The notes below the pieces were generated by a model. It saw only the letters and a program-made list of their open reading frames with translations. It did not search any database and was not told the origin of the DNA. The translations under genes were made by a program, and so were the position numbers. A stretch of 64,000 bases of DNA from Mycobacterium kubicae (GTDB taxonomy: Bacteria > Actinomycetota > Actinomycetes > Mycobacteriales > Mycobacteriaceae), in NCBI RefSeq assembly GCF_015689175.1, contig NZ_CP065047.1, forward strand, positions 4,526,001-4,590,000, read 5' to 3'. Positions 53,466 through 61,400 of the stretch are shown here, in pieces (position 1 is the stretch's first letter; every line of letters starts with the position of its first letter).

Positions 53466-54622
53466 CCGGACAGCGAAATCCGTTGCGGGTGACCGTGGTC
53501 GGCCCGGCGCCGGCCGCAGCAGCCAGCCGCGGTGGCATGGCGACGGTGATCGCGTTGATGGCCGCCCACCCCGACCGGCGATTTCGCCTCACCATGGTGC
53601 CCACCTACATCGAGGGCCCGCTGTGGTATCGGCTCACCGTCGGCGTCACCGGCATGCTGCGCGCCACCTGGCTGGTGCTGCGCGGTCACACCGACGTGCT
53701 GCACATCCATCTTGCGCACGGCGGCAGTGTGATTCGCAAAGCACTGCCCATGGCGGCCGCACGGATGGCCGGGGTATACACCGTGGTGCACGCGCACAGT
53801 TATGACTTCGGCGGCTGGTTCGACCGGCTGCGGCCGCTGGCGCAGCGGGTGGTCCGACGGCTGTTGCTTGCCGATCAGTGGTTGGTGCTGGGCGAGCGTC
53901 ACGTCACCGAGTATGCGAGCCGACTGCGGTTGCCCGCCAACAGCGTCGACGTGCTGCACAACGCCGTCGCGATCCCGGACACCGCGGTGGCGCAGCGTCC
54001 GGCGCAGCGGGTTCATGCCGTGTCCCTGGGCAGGCTCGGCGCACGCAAGGGCAGCTACGACGTGATCAGCGCCGTCGCCGCCCTCGACGCCGGCGTTCGG
54101 GCCCGGCTGCGGGTGACGCTCGCCGGTGACGGGGAGGTCAGCGAGGTACGCGCGGCGGTGGCCGCCACCGGGCTGTCGGAGACCATTCACGTGGCCGGCT
54201 GGTTGGACCCGGCGGCTCGGGACGAACTGCTCTGCGCCGCACACGTTTTCCTGCTGCCGAGCCGAGACGAGGGCCTACCCCTGGCGCTGTTGGAGGCGAT
54301 GGCCCACGGCCTGGCGCCGGTGACGACGCTGGTGGGCAGCATCGGCGAGGCGATCACGGACCGAGTGACCGGCCTGGTGGTCCCACCCGGTCGCCCCGAC
54401 CGAATAGCCGCGGCGCTCACCGAACTGGTCGACGACGGACCGTTGCGGGCCCGCCTGGGCGCCGCCGCGCGCACGCGCGCCGCGGACTTCGGGCTGGCCT
54501 GTTGGTATGAGCGGCTGGCGCGGGTTTGGACCGCACCCGGTGGTGAGCGCGCCGGACGACGTCAGCGGTTGTTGACGACCGTCTGCGCGTCACGCGGAAC
54601 ATCAAGCGTGGCAACCGGATAG
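53462..54622 (+). CDS. GT4 glycosyltransferase
   Basis: A 386-residue GT-B glycosyltransferase. The N-terminal domain has GPAPAAAASRGGMATVIALM and DVLHIHLAHGGSVIRK; the C-terminal domain has VSLGRLGARKGSYDVISAVA, AGDGEVSEVRAAV and the catalytic LLPSRDEGLPLALLEAMAHG (ExxLPLxxLE). It is the last gene of the plus-strand operon. Its 3' end overlaps the convergent lipoprotein gene by 61 bases, so the terminators must lie within coding DNA or read into the neighbour. Confidence 0.92.
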   Translation: MTGQRNPLRVTVVGPAPAAAASRGGMATVIALMAAHPDRRFRLTMVPTYIEGPLWYRLTVGVTGMLRATWLVLRGHTDVLHIHLAHGGSVIRKALPMAAARMAGVYTVVHAHSYDFGGWFDRLRPLAQRVVRRLLLADQWLVLGERHVTEYASRLRLPANSVDVLHNAVAIPDTAVAQRPAQRVHAVSLGRLGARKGSYDVISAVAALDAGVRARLRVTLAGDGEVSEVRAAVAATGLSETIHVAGWLDPAARDELLCAAHVFLLPSRDEGLPLALLEAMAHGLAPVTTLVGSIGEAITDRVTGLVVPPGRPDRIAAALTELVDDGPLRARLGAAARTRAADFGLACWYERLARVWTAPGGERAGRRQRLLTTVCASRGTSSVATG

Positions 54623-56268
54623 AACCCCGATTCATCGCGGCCGTCCCGGGCCAGCTGCATGGGCGGGTAGTTCACCGGGTGTGAGCCGTTGGGCTTGTGC
54701 TGTTGCCAGTCGACCCCGGCCCGCAACGTGTAATGGCCCGGCGGCAAGCCCTTGAGGTCCACTCGAACCGTTTCGGTGGCCGAGGCGGGTGTCGGCTGCT
54801 CACTGCTGCGGTCGCCGTTGGTGTCGGCGACCAGAGTCTTGAGGTTCACCGAGGCAGGCAGGGTGCGAACCATTCGTCCGCTGAAATTGACCAGTCGGTA
54901 GCCCGGCGCCCATTTCTCCGTCGCGGCGGCCGAGCCGTAGTTGGTCCAGGTGACAGCAATCGTCGCCACTTGGTCTTGCAGCGCTTGCGAGCCCGGCCGC
55001 GCCTCGACCGAATACCGGTATCCGGCAGTGGCATTGGCCTGCGCCCACAGCACGTACAGTTTGGGGTCCATCGGTGAGGTCGCCGACTCGTCCGGAAAGT
55101 TGACGCTCGACGTCATCGACACGTGATACCGGATGACGTCGTGAAGTCCCTTTTCGTAATAGTCCTGCGGGCTTGTGCCACTGGGCAAGTCGCACCACTC
55201 GGTGATCACCGGCGCCACCGCCAGGCGCTGGCGGAGCGCGGCGATCAGCGGATCCCTGGTCTGCACATAGTGAGACGTGTTGATCTCGGCCCAGGTCGGC
55301 AGCGGCGAGTAAACGCCCAGACAATCCGAGCGGACGCCGACCGGTGCGACCGACTTCTTCGTCACGTCGTCGGCAAGCAGTTCGCGCATGATCTCCGGGT
55401 TGTTGGGCGTCACCACCAGCTGCGTGTGCGGGAACGCGTCGACGTTGGCGGCGACCAAGCGCCGAATGGAGGCGGTGGTGATGTTCTGATCGCGGAACTG
55501 GCTGTAATACCCCAGGGCCGCGGTGCTTTCGTCGGGACCGGGGCCCGGTGCGCCCAGCGCGTCGCGCAGATAGGCGACGTGATTTTCGCTGAAGTCGCCG
55601 TACCCGGAGAACTCGAACACGCTGAGCCGTTCGTCGCCGTCATAGCGGCGACCCAACGCGGCCAGCAGCTGCGAGAAGTCGTCGAGGTAAGTCGGGTCGT
55701 TGAAATTCGGCACCACTTGGGTCACCCCGGCCGACGGACCGTTCGCCGGCCCCGGATAGCTGGTGCTGGTGCCCGGACGCGCCCGCTCCCAGTCCGGGAT
55801 CGCCATGTTGGTGTTGTTGGGATAGGAGGCGTTGCAGCAGGAGTTGAAGGCGTAAATCCGCAACGTCAAGCGCATTCCGCGTTCGGCCAACTTGGCCAGT
55901 GTGTCGTCGATGGCGCTGAAGTCGTATTTGCGGTCGTCGGGCGCGTCGGGCGGCAAGGTGGCCGGATCGGTCGGCTGCAACTGCCGCCAGGAGACCCGCA
56001 CGCTGGCGTCGTAGGAGGCGGGCCAGGCCGGATAGCGTTGCTGAGCCGGCTGACCCTGTGGGAACAGCGGCTGCAACAGGTCTTCGTATTGGCCGCGTAG
56101 CGGATTGGCGATTTCCTGCGCCGCCGCCGGTATCGCCGGACTGGCCATCGCGGTCAGCGGACCGGCGGTGTCGTGGCTGCTGTGGCATGCGGCGAGCACC
56201 AGCACGATGCACGCGACGCACGCGACAAGGACCAGCGCCTTCTTCTTAATCGTTCGAACCATTCTCAA
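54562..56268 (-). CDS. Glycoside-hydrolase-like lipoprotein (Rv1006-like, DUF4874/DUF4832)
   Basis: A 568-residue exported protein. The signal peptide (ALVLVACVACIVLVLAAC) ends in lipobox VLAAC. The next ~330 residues look like a TIM-barrel hydrolase of the DUF4874 type (EIANPLRGQYEDL; YDFSAIDDTLAKLAERGMRL), with possible acid residues in FEFSGYGDFSENHVAYL and in APVITEWCDL. A beta-sandwich of DUF4832 type (AVTWTNYGSAAATEKWAPGY) closes the protein. Length and relative position (metG on one side, pabB on the other) match Rv1006 of M. tuberculosis. It converges on the polysaccharide operon and may process or release the polymer; enzymatic activity is inferred. Confidence 0.75.
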   Translation of the reverse strand: MRMVRTIKKKALVLVACVACIVLVLAACHSSHDTAGPLTAMASPAIPAAAQEIANPLRGQYEDLLQPLFPQGQPAQQRYPAWPASYDASVRVSWRQLQPTDPATLPPDAPDDRKYDFSAIDDTLAKLAERGMRLTLRIYAFNSCCNASYPNNTNMAIPDWERARPGTSTSYPGPANGPSAGVTQVVPNFNDPTYLDDFSQLLAALGRRYDGDERLSVFEFSGYGDFSENHVAYLRDALGAPGPGPDESTAALGYYSQFRDQNITTASIRRLVAANVDAFPHTQLVVTPNNPEIMRELLADDVTKKSVAPVGVRSDCLGVYSPLPTWAEINTSHYVQTRDPLIAALRQRLAVAPVITEWCDLPSGTSPQDYYEKGLHDVIRYHVSMTSSVNFPDESATSPMDPKLYVLWAQANATAGYRYSVEARPGSQALQDQVATIAVTWTNYGSAAATEKWAPGYRLVNFSGRMVRTLPASVNLKTLVADTNGDRSSEQPTPASATETVRVDLKGLPPGHYTLRAGVDWQQHKPNGSHPVNYPPMQLARDGRDESGFYPVATLDVPRDAQTVVNNR

Positions 56269-56271
56269 ATG

Positions 56272-58179
56272 TCAGATAGCGCCGAGCGTCAGCGCCTCGC
56301 GGTCGGCGAGGAACGGCATCGGCATCCAGCGAGCGGACAGCAGCGCCTCCATGGCGTTGCCGGGAACCGGCCGGGACAACAGGAATCCCTGCGCCCGATG
56401 ACATCCGTGTTGCATCAAGGTCAGTGCGGCGGTAGGCGTTTCGACACCTTCGGCGACCAGTTGCAGTCCGAACGCCTCGGCCAGACCGATGATGGCCCGC
56501 ACGATCGCCAGGTCGCCGGCGTTGGTGCCCAGGTCGCGCACGAATCCGGTGTCGATCTTGAGCATGTCGACGGGAAGGGACTTCAGATGCGACAGCACGG
56601 CGTAGCCGGTGCCGAAGTCGTCGATCGCGATCTGAACCCCCACCTCCTTCAGCTCGGCCAGCGTCTTTCGGGTGGTCTCGATGTCGTGCACCACTGCGCG
56701 CTCGGTGACCTCCAGACACACCGATCCGCCGTCGATGCCGAACTCCTCGATGGTGTCGGCGACACTGCGGACGAACCCACGCGTAATCAGTTGCACCGGT
56801 GACACATTGATGCGCAGGATCGCGCTCTGACCGACGCCGTTGGCGCGCCAACGGCTGAACTCCGAACAGGCCGCGCGCATCACCCACCGGCCGAGTTCCC
56901 CGGCCAGGTTCGTCGATTCCGCCACCCCGATGAAGGAGTCCGGCAGCAACAGCCCCCAGATCGGGTGGCGCCACCGGACTAGCGCCTCGGCCGCCACGAT
57001 CGCCCCGGTCCACAAGTCGACCTCGGGCAGGTAGTGCAGCAACAGCGCTTCGCTGTCGATGTCGCCCTGCAGGTGCAGTTCGATGTCGTTGCGGAAGGCG
57101 CTCTTCAACGACATGTCGTCGGTGGACAGCGCGACCTGATTGCCGCCGGCCCGCTTGGCGGTGAGCACCGCCTCGTCGGCGCGGCGCAGCAGGTCGGTGC
57201 TGTTGTCGCGCCCCGGCATGCCCACGGCCAGGCCGATGCTGACCGTGCGAGTGATCTGGTGACCGCCGATGGCCAGTCGCTCCCGCAGCATGGCGCCGAG
57301 CCGACGCGCGAAAGCTTCTGCGGCAGCGGCCGACATGGTCTGCTCGGGAATCACGACGAACTCGTCACCGCCGAGGCGGGCGATCATGCTCTGGCTGCCC
57401 GCACACACCCGCAGCCGCTGAGCGAACACGCGGATGAACCAGTCGCCGGCGGTGTGGCCCATGTAGTCGTTGATGGACTTGAGCCGGTCGAGGTCCATGT
57501 AGAGCACCGCGACGGGCCCGGGGTTGCCGGCCGACAGCCGGTCGGACAGGTGCGCGACCAACGCCCGGCGGTTGTACAACCCCGTCAGGTCGTCGTGCTC
57601 GGCGAGGTAGCGCAGTTTCTCCTCGGCGGCGATACGCGCTTGCAGTTGGGCGAACAGCGCCGCGACGGCCTCGAGGGTATTGATCTGCTCTTGCTTCCAC
57701 TTTCGCGCGCCGAACTTCACGAACCCCAGCACGCCGGTGGTCATCTCCCCGGACACCAGCGGCGCGGCGGCCACCGACGGCGACGCCGCCTGCTTGGTGC
57801 CGCCGATCAGCCGTTGCAGGGCGCGGGCGCCACCTTGGTCGGGCCGGATCACGACCGGCTTCCTGCCGTGTTCGCACTGCGCGAGAACCGGGTCAGCGCT
57901 GGTGAAGTGGACAACGGCCTGGGGGTCCGGATCGGGGACGTCGGTCCGCGGCGGCCATTCGGCGACCAGCACCGAGGCGCGGATGTCGTGGTCGTGATGT
58001 CGCAAGAAGCTGGCGTCCAAGTCGAACTGCTCGACCAGTTGCGCGAGAACCCGTTGGCTGACCTGGGTCGCCGTAGACGCCGTGGCCTCCATGAGCTGGG
58101 TGGCTACCGAGGTCACGACGAGGTCTAGGCTGCGCGGCAACGGAGACCTCCGGTGTGTACACGTGTCCAAAGCGGGCAA
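56272..58179 (-). CDS. GAF-GGDEF-EAL cyclic-di-GMP enzyme
   Basis: A 635-residue signalling protein with an N-terminal GAF sensor (about residues 30-185), a GGDEF diguanylate cyclase (LGGDEFVVIPEQ, near residue 270, preceded by HDDLTGLYNRRAL) and a C-terminal EAL phosphodiesterase (AAEALVRWRHPIWGLL, AIDDFGTGYAVLSHL, LVAEGVETPTAA). Signature residues of both enzymes appear intact, as in the bifunctional Rv1354c/DcpA group. It lies 3 bases upstream of the lipoprotein gene on the same strand and could supply c-di-GMP control of polysaccharide output. Confidence 0.94.
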   Translation of the reverse strand: MPALDTCTHRRSPLPRSLDLVVTSVATQLMEATASTATQVSQRVLAQLVEQFDLDASFLRHHDHDIRASVLVAEWPPRTDVPDPDPQAVVHFTSADPVLAQCEHGRKPVVIRPDQGGARALQRLIGGTKQAASPSVAAAPLVSGEMTTGVLGFVKFGARKWKQEQINTLEAVAALFAQLQARIAAEEKLRYLAEHDDLTGLYNRRALVAHLSDRLSAGNPGPVAVLYMDLDRLKSINDYMGHTAGDWFIRVFAQRLRVCAGSQSMIARLGGDEFVVIPEQTMSAAAAEAFARRLGAMLRERLAIGGHQITRTVSIGLAVGMPGRDNSTDLLRRADEAVLTAKRAGGNQVALSTDDMSLKSAFRNDIELHLQGDIDSEALLLHYLPEVDLWTGAIVAAEALVRWRHPIWGLLLPDSFIGVAESTNLAGELGRWVMRAACSEFSRWRANGVGQSAILRINVSPVQLITRGFVRSVADTIEEFGIDGGSVCLEVTERAVVHDIETTRKTLAELKEVGVQIAIDDFGTGYAVLSHLKSLPVDMLKIDTGFVRDLGTNAGDLAIVRAIIGLAEAFGLQLVAEGVETPTAALTLMQHGCHRAQGFLLSRPVPGNAMEALLSARWMPMPFLADREALTLGAI

Positions 58180-58353
58180 CGGCCCAATTATGGTTCCTGG
58201 CCGAGTCAGCGAACAGACTTAAAAGCCGCTCTCTCCGGCGCAGGTCACGCACTGATAGTTAGACGAGACTAACATGCGCCCGTGCGCGCAGCCGGGGCCG
58301 CAAGGCGGTGCGACACGCAATTGCACCGCAGAACCGCATAGGAGGCGCAGCAA

Positions 58354-59148
58354 ATGCCAGTCGCCCGCTCGGCCAAACGAATGCTCGCCCCCGCGGCCAG
58401 AGCCGTCGCGCCAAAGCTCTTCTGGCGGCGCAAATACCGCATCCTGCAACGTCTGGGCGAGGCACGCCCGGACGTGCAATTGGTGCGATCGCTGTGCGAT
58501 CCCAACCGGGTCTCGGTGGACATCGGCGCCGACGTGGGCGAATTCTCCATCGCGATGCTGTCCGCCTCGCGTTCGGTGGTGGCGTTCGAGCCGCGCCCCG
58601 CCCAGGCCCGGGACCTGGCGGCAATGTTCACCGCGGTCGGCGCGCCGGTGCGCGTGGAATCGGTGGCGCTGTCCGACCAGCCCGGCGTGACGACGATGCG
58701 GGTGTACGAATCCGACCCGGGCCGCAGCACGATCGACAACGACAACGTGCTCAGCGATGCCGGCGGCGGATCGGTCGCCACCATCGAGGTGGCGGTGCGG
58801 CGTCTGGACGATCTGCGCCTGGACGGCGTGGGGCTGATCAAGATCGACGTGGAAGGTCACGAGCTCGCCGTCCTGCGCGGCGCCACCGAAACGCTCACCC
58901 GTAACCGGCCTGCCATCGTGGTGGAAGCCGAAGAGCGCCACCATCGCAACGCCGTGGCCGACATCACCGCACTGCTGGGCGACCTGGGTTACGCCGGCTA
59001 CTTCGACATCGGCGACGAGCGCCGGCCGGTCGAGGAGTTCGACGCCGCCCGCCACCAGGACCCGGCGAACATCGCCGGGGCGCAAGACGACTGGGCTGCG
59101 CGCGGGGTGTACGTCAACAACTTCGTCTTCCTGCCGAACCGCGCTTGA
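58354..59148 (+). CDS. FkbM family methyltransferase, second copy
   Basis: A 264-residue FkbM-type SAM methyltransferase. SAM loop VDIGADVGEFSIAML, acidic ligand in VAFEPRPAQA, and family motif LIKIDVEGHELAVLRG. It diverges from the c-di-GMP enzyme across 174 bases and is only a distant relative of the copy at 49592 (same motifs, different N- and C-termini). It probably methylates a sugar in the polysaccharide or in a glycolipid. The C-terminus DWAARGVYVNNFVFLPNRA resembles FkbM proteins that end in a short strand. Confidence 0.92.
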   Translation: MPVARSAKRMLAPAARAVAPKLFWRRKYRILQRLGEARPDVQLVRSLCDPNRVSVDIGADVGEFSIAMLSASRSVVAFEPRPAQARDLAAMFTAVGAPVRVESVALSDQPGVTTMRVYESDPGRSTIDNDNVLSDAGGGSVATIEVAVRRLDDLRLDGVGLIKIDVEGHELAVLRGATETLTRNRPAIVVEAEERHHRNAVADITALLGDLGYAGYFDIGDERRPVEEFDAARHQDPANIAGAQDDWAARGVYVNNFVFLPNRA

Positions 59149-59198
59149 CCGGTCGCGGCGCAATTGAGCGTGAGACAGCTCACAATCGCCACCCGTAT

Positions 59199-59225
59199 TG
59201 TCACGCCTGGCAGTTCAGCGGTGTC
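59199..59225 (+). promoter_or_regulatory. Candidate ECF41-type promoter
   Basis: TGTCACG (59199-59205), exactly 16 bases, then TGTC (59222-59225). The published ECF41 consensus, as I recall it, is TGTCACA-N16-CGTC. The site lies 41 bases before the oxidoreductase ATG, in the operon that encodes an ECF41 sigma factor, as expected for autoregulation. Confidence 0.65.
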
Positions 59226-59265
59226 TGAAGGGCATAACTGGCAACCGCAAGAACAGGAGACACCG

Positions 59266-60459
59266 ATGTCTGACCTTTCCGAGCTGGCCACCTCCCGGCC
59301 CCACGTCGTCGTGGTCGGCGGTGGGTACGCCGGCACCGTCGCCGCCAATCACCTGCGGATGCGCGACGACGTGGACATCACCCTGGTCAACTCCCGCCCG
59401 GTCTTCGTGGAACGCATCCGCCTGCACCAGTTGGCCGCAGGCACCGGTACCGCCACCGTCGACTACGACACGCTGCTCGGCGCGGGTGTGCAACTGGTCG
59501 TCGACACCGTCGAGCGCATCGACGCCGCTGATCGCAAAGTGGTGCTCAGTTCGGGCACCCAGCTGACCTACGACTACCTCATCTACGCGGTCGGCAGCAC
59601 CGCAGGCGCGCCCTCGGTGCCCGGGGCGGCCGAATACGCCCACTCCGTGGCGGACCTGGAGAGCACCAAACGGCTGCGTTACCTGCTGGCCGATCAACGC
59701 CCCGACGCGCCGGTCACCGTGGTCGGCGGCGGCCTCACCGGCATCGAGGCGGCATCCGAACTGGCCGAGCAAGGCCGCCGGGTCACCCTGGTCTGCGGCG
59801 ACGTCCTGGGTCCGTCGTTGAGCCAGCGGGGCCGCCGCTCGGTGGCCAAGGCGCTGCGCAAGCTGGGCGTGCAGGTGCTGGAATCCCTGGCGGTGCGCGA
59901 GGTGCGCTGGGACTCGGTGGTGCTCAGCGACGGCACCGTGCTGCCCAGCGCTGCCACGGTATGGACGGCCGGTTTCGGCGTGCCGGACCTGGCGGTGCGC
60001 AGCGGTCTTCGCACCGACGCCCTGGGCCGGCTGCTCACGGACGAAACGCTGACCAGCCTCAGTGACGACCGGATCGTCGCCGCCGGTGACGCGGCCGCGC
60101 CGTCGGGCCAGCCGCTGCGCATGAGCTGCCAGGCGGCCGGGCCGCTGGGCGCCCAAGCCGCCAACACCGTGCTCAGCCGCGTCGCCGGAGAGGCGCCCGC
60201 GGTGCTCAGCCAGGCCTTCGTCGGGCAGTGCATCAGCCTGGGCCGCACCCGCGCCACCCTGCAGCTCTCGCACACCGACGACAGCCCGATCAATCTGGCA
60301 CTGGGCGGACGCAGCATTTCCAACCTCAAGGAGGCCATCTGCAAGGGCACCGTGTGGTCGATCCGCCGGGAGGCGGCCAAGCCCGGGTCGTACTTCTGGC
60401 TCAAGGGCGGCAACCGGTCCGCGCGGCTGGCGGCCGACGAACAGGTCGCGGTGCGATGA
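59266..60459 (+). CDS. FAD/NAD(P)-dependent oxidoreductase (NDH-2-like)
   Basis: A 397-residue pyridine nucleotide-disulfide-type oxidoreductase related to type II NADH dehydrogenases. FAD-binding loop VVVVGGGYAGTVAANHL, second Rossmann loop VTVVGGGLTGIEAASELA for NAD(P)H, and the FAD-closing DDRIVAAGDAAAPSG. There are no redox Cys pair and no membrane segment. ATG 59266 follows AGGAG. Its stop overlaps the ECF41 sigma gene start by ATGA. ECF41 sigma factors are typically linked to a carboxymuconolactone decarboxylase-, oxidoreductase- or epimerase-like gene, and this is the oxidoreductase version. Substrate unknown. Confidence 0.92.
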   Translation: MSDLSELATSRPHVVVVGGGYAGTVAANHLRMRDDVDITLVNSRPVFVERIRLHQLAAGTGTATVDYDTLLGAGVQLVVDTVERIDAADRKVVLSSGTQLTYDYLIYAVGSTAGAPSVPGAAEYAHSVADLESTKRLRYLLADQRPDAPVTVVGGGLTGIEAASELAEQGRRVTLVCGDVLGPSLSQRGRRSVAKALRKLGVQVLESLAVREVRWDSVVLSDGTVLPSAATVWTAGFGVPDLAVRSGLRTDALGRLLTDETLTSLSDDRIVAAGDAAAPSGQPLRMSCQAAGPLGAQAANTVLSRVAGEAPAVLSQAFVGQCISLGRTRATLQLSHTDDSPINLALGGRSISNLKEAICKGTVWSIRREAAKPGSYFWLKGGNRSARLAADEQVAVR

Positions 60460-61355
60460 CCTCGGTCGCCGAGGAACACGCGCAGCGTTTCACCCTGCTG
60501 CGCCCGCTGTTGTTCACCATCGCCTACGAAATACTCGGCTCCACAACCGAAGCCGACGACGTGCTGCAAGACAGCTACTTGCGGTGGGCGGCCGTCGACC
60601 TGGCCGGCGTGCGCGATACCAAGTCCTATCTCGCGCAGCTGGTCACTCGACAGGCGCTCAACGCGCTGCGGGCCGACGCCCGCCGCCGCGAGGAGTACGT
60701 CGGACCGTGGCTGCCCGAGCCGTTGCTGCTCGACGAGCAGGACGCCTCGGCCGACGTTGTTCTGGCCGAATCGGTGTCGATGGCGATGCTGGTACTGCTG
60801 GAAACGCTGACCCCGGACGAGCGGGCGGTGTTCGTGCTGCGCGAGGTGTTCGGCTTCGACTACGGCGAGATCGCCGAGGCGGTGGGCAAACCGGTGCCGA
60901 CGGTGCGACAGGTGGCCCACCGCGCCCGCGAACACGTCCAGGCGCGGCGCAAGAGGTTCGGCGACGTCGATCCGCAACGCAACGCGCAGATCACCGCGCA
61001 GTTTCTGGCCACCGCCGCCAGCGGCGACGTGGACGCGCTGATGGAGATGCTCGCACCGGACGCCACCTGGACCGCCGACAGCGGCGGCAAGGCGAGCGCG
61101 GCGCGTAAGCCCGTGGTCGGTGCGCTGCGGGTGGCTCGGGCCATCGCCGGACTGATGCGCAAAGCCGAAGGGCGCCTGCGCGTGCAGATGGTGACCTGCA
61201 ACAGCGCCCCGGCGGTGTTGTTCTACCTCGGCGAGCACCTCGAGGGTGTGATCACCCTCGAGATCGCCGACGACAAGATCACCAACTTCTACGTCACGCG
61301 CAACCCGGACAAGCTGACGGCGCTGGCCAACGCGCGGGTGATCAGCCGCGGCTGA
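60456..61355 (+). CDS. ECF41 family RNA polymerase sigma factor
   Basis: A 299-residue extracytoplasmic-function sigma factor with the fused C-terminal SnoaL-like domain that defines ECF41 (SigI/SigJ type). Region 2 is LLFTIAYEILGSTTEADDVL with QDSYLRW; region 4 is LTPDERAVFVLREVFGFDYG then KPVPTVRQVAHRAREHV. The ECF41 landmarks are present: the linker WLPEPLL, DSGGK (usually DGGGK/R) and NPDKL near the end. The C-terminal domain replaces an anti-sigma factor. It overlaps the oxidoreductase gene by ATGA and is probably autoregulated from the promoter at 59199. Confidence 0.95.
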   Translation: MTSVAEEHAQRFTLLRPLLFTIAYEILGSTTEADDVLQDSYLRWAAVDLAGVRDTKSYLAQLVTRQALNALRADARRREEYVGPWLPEPLLLDEQDASADVVLAESVSMAMLVLLETLTPDERAVFVLREVFGFDYGEIAEAVGKPVPTVRQVAHRAREHVQARRKRFGDVDPQRNAQITAQFLATAASGDVDALMEMLAPDATWTADSGGKASAARKPVVGALRVARAIAGLMRKAEGRLRVQMVTCNSAPAVLFYLGEHLEGVITLEIADDKITNFYVTRNPDKLTALANARVISRG

Positions 61356-61400
61356 GCCGGCTCATGCTGCGAAAGCCCGCGGTTCTGTCAAGCTAGGGCG

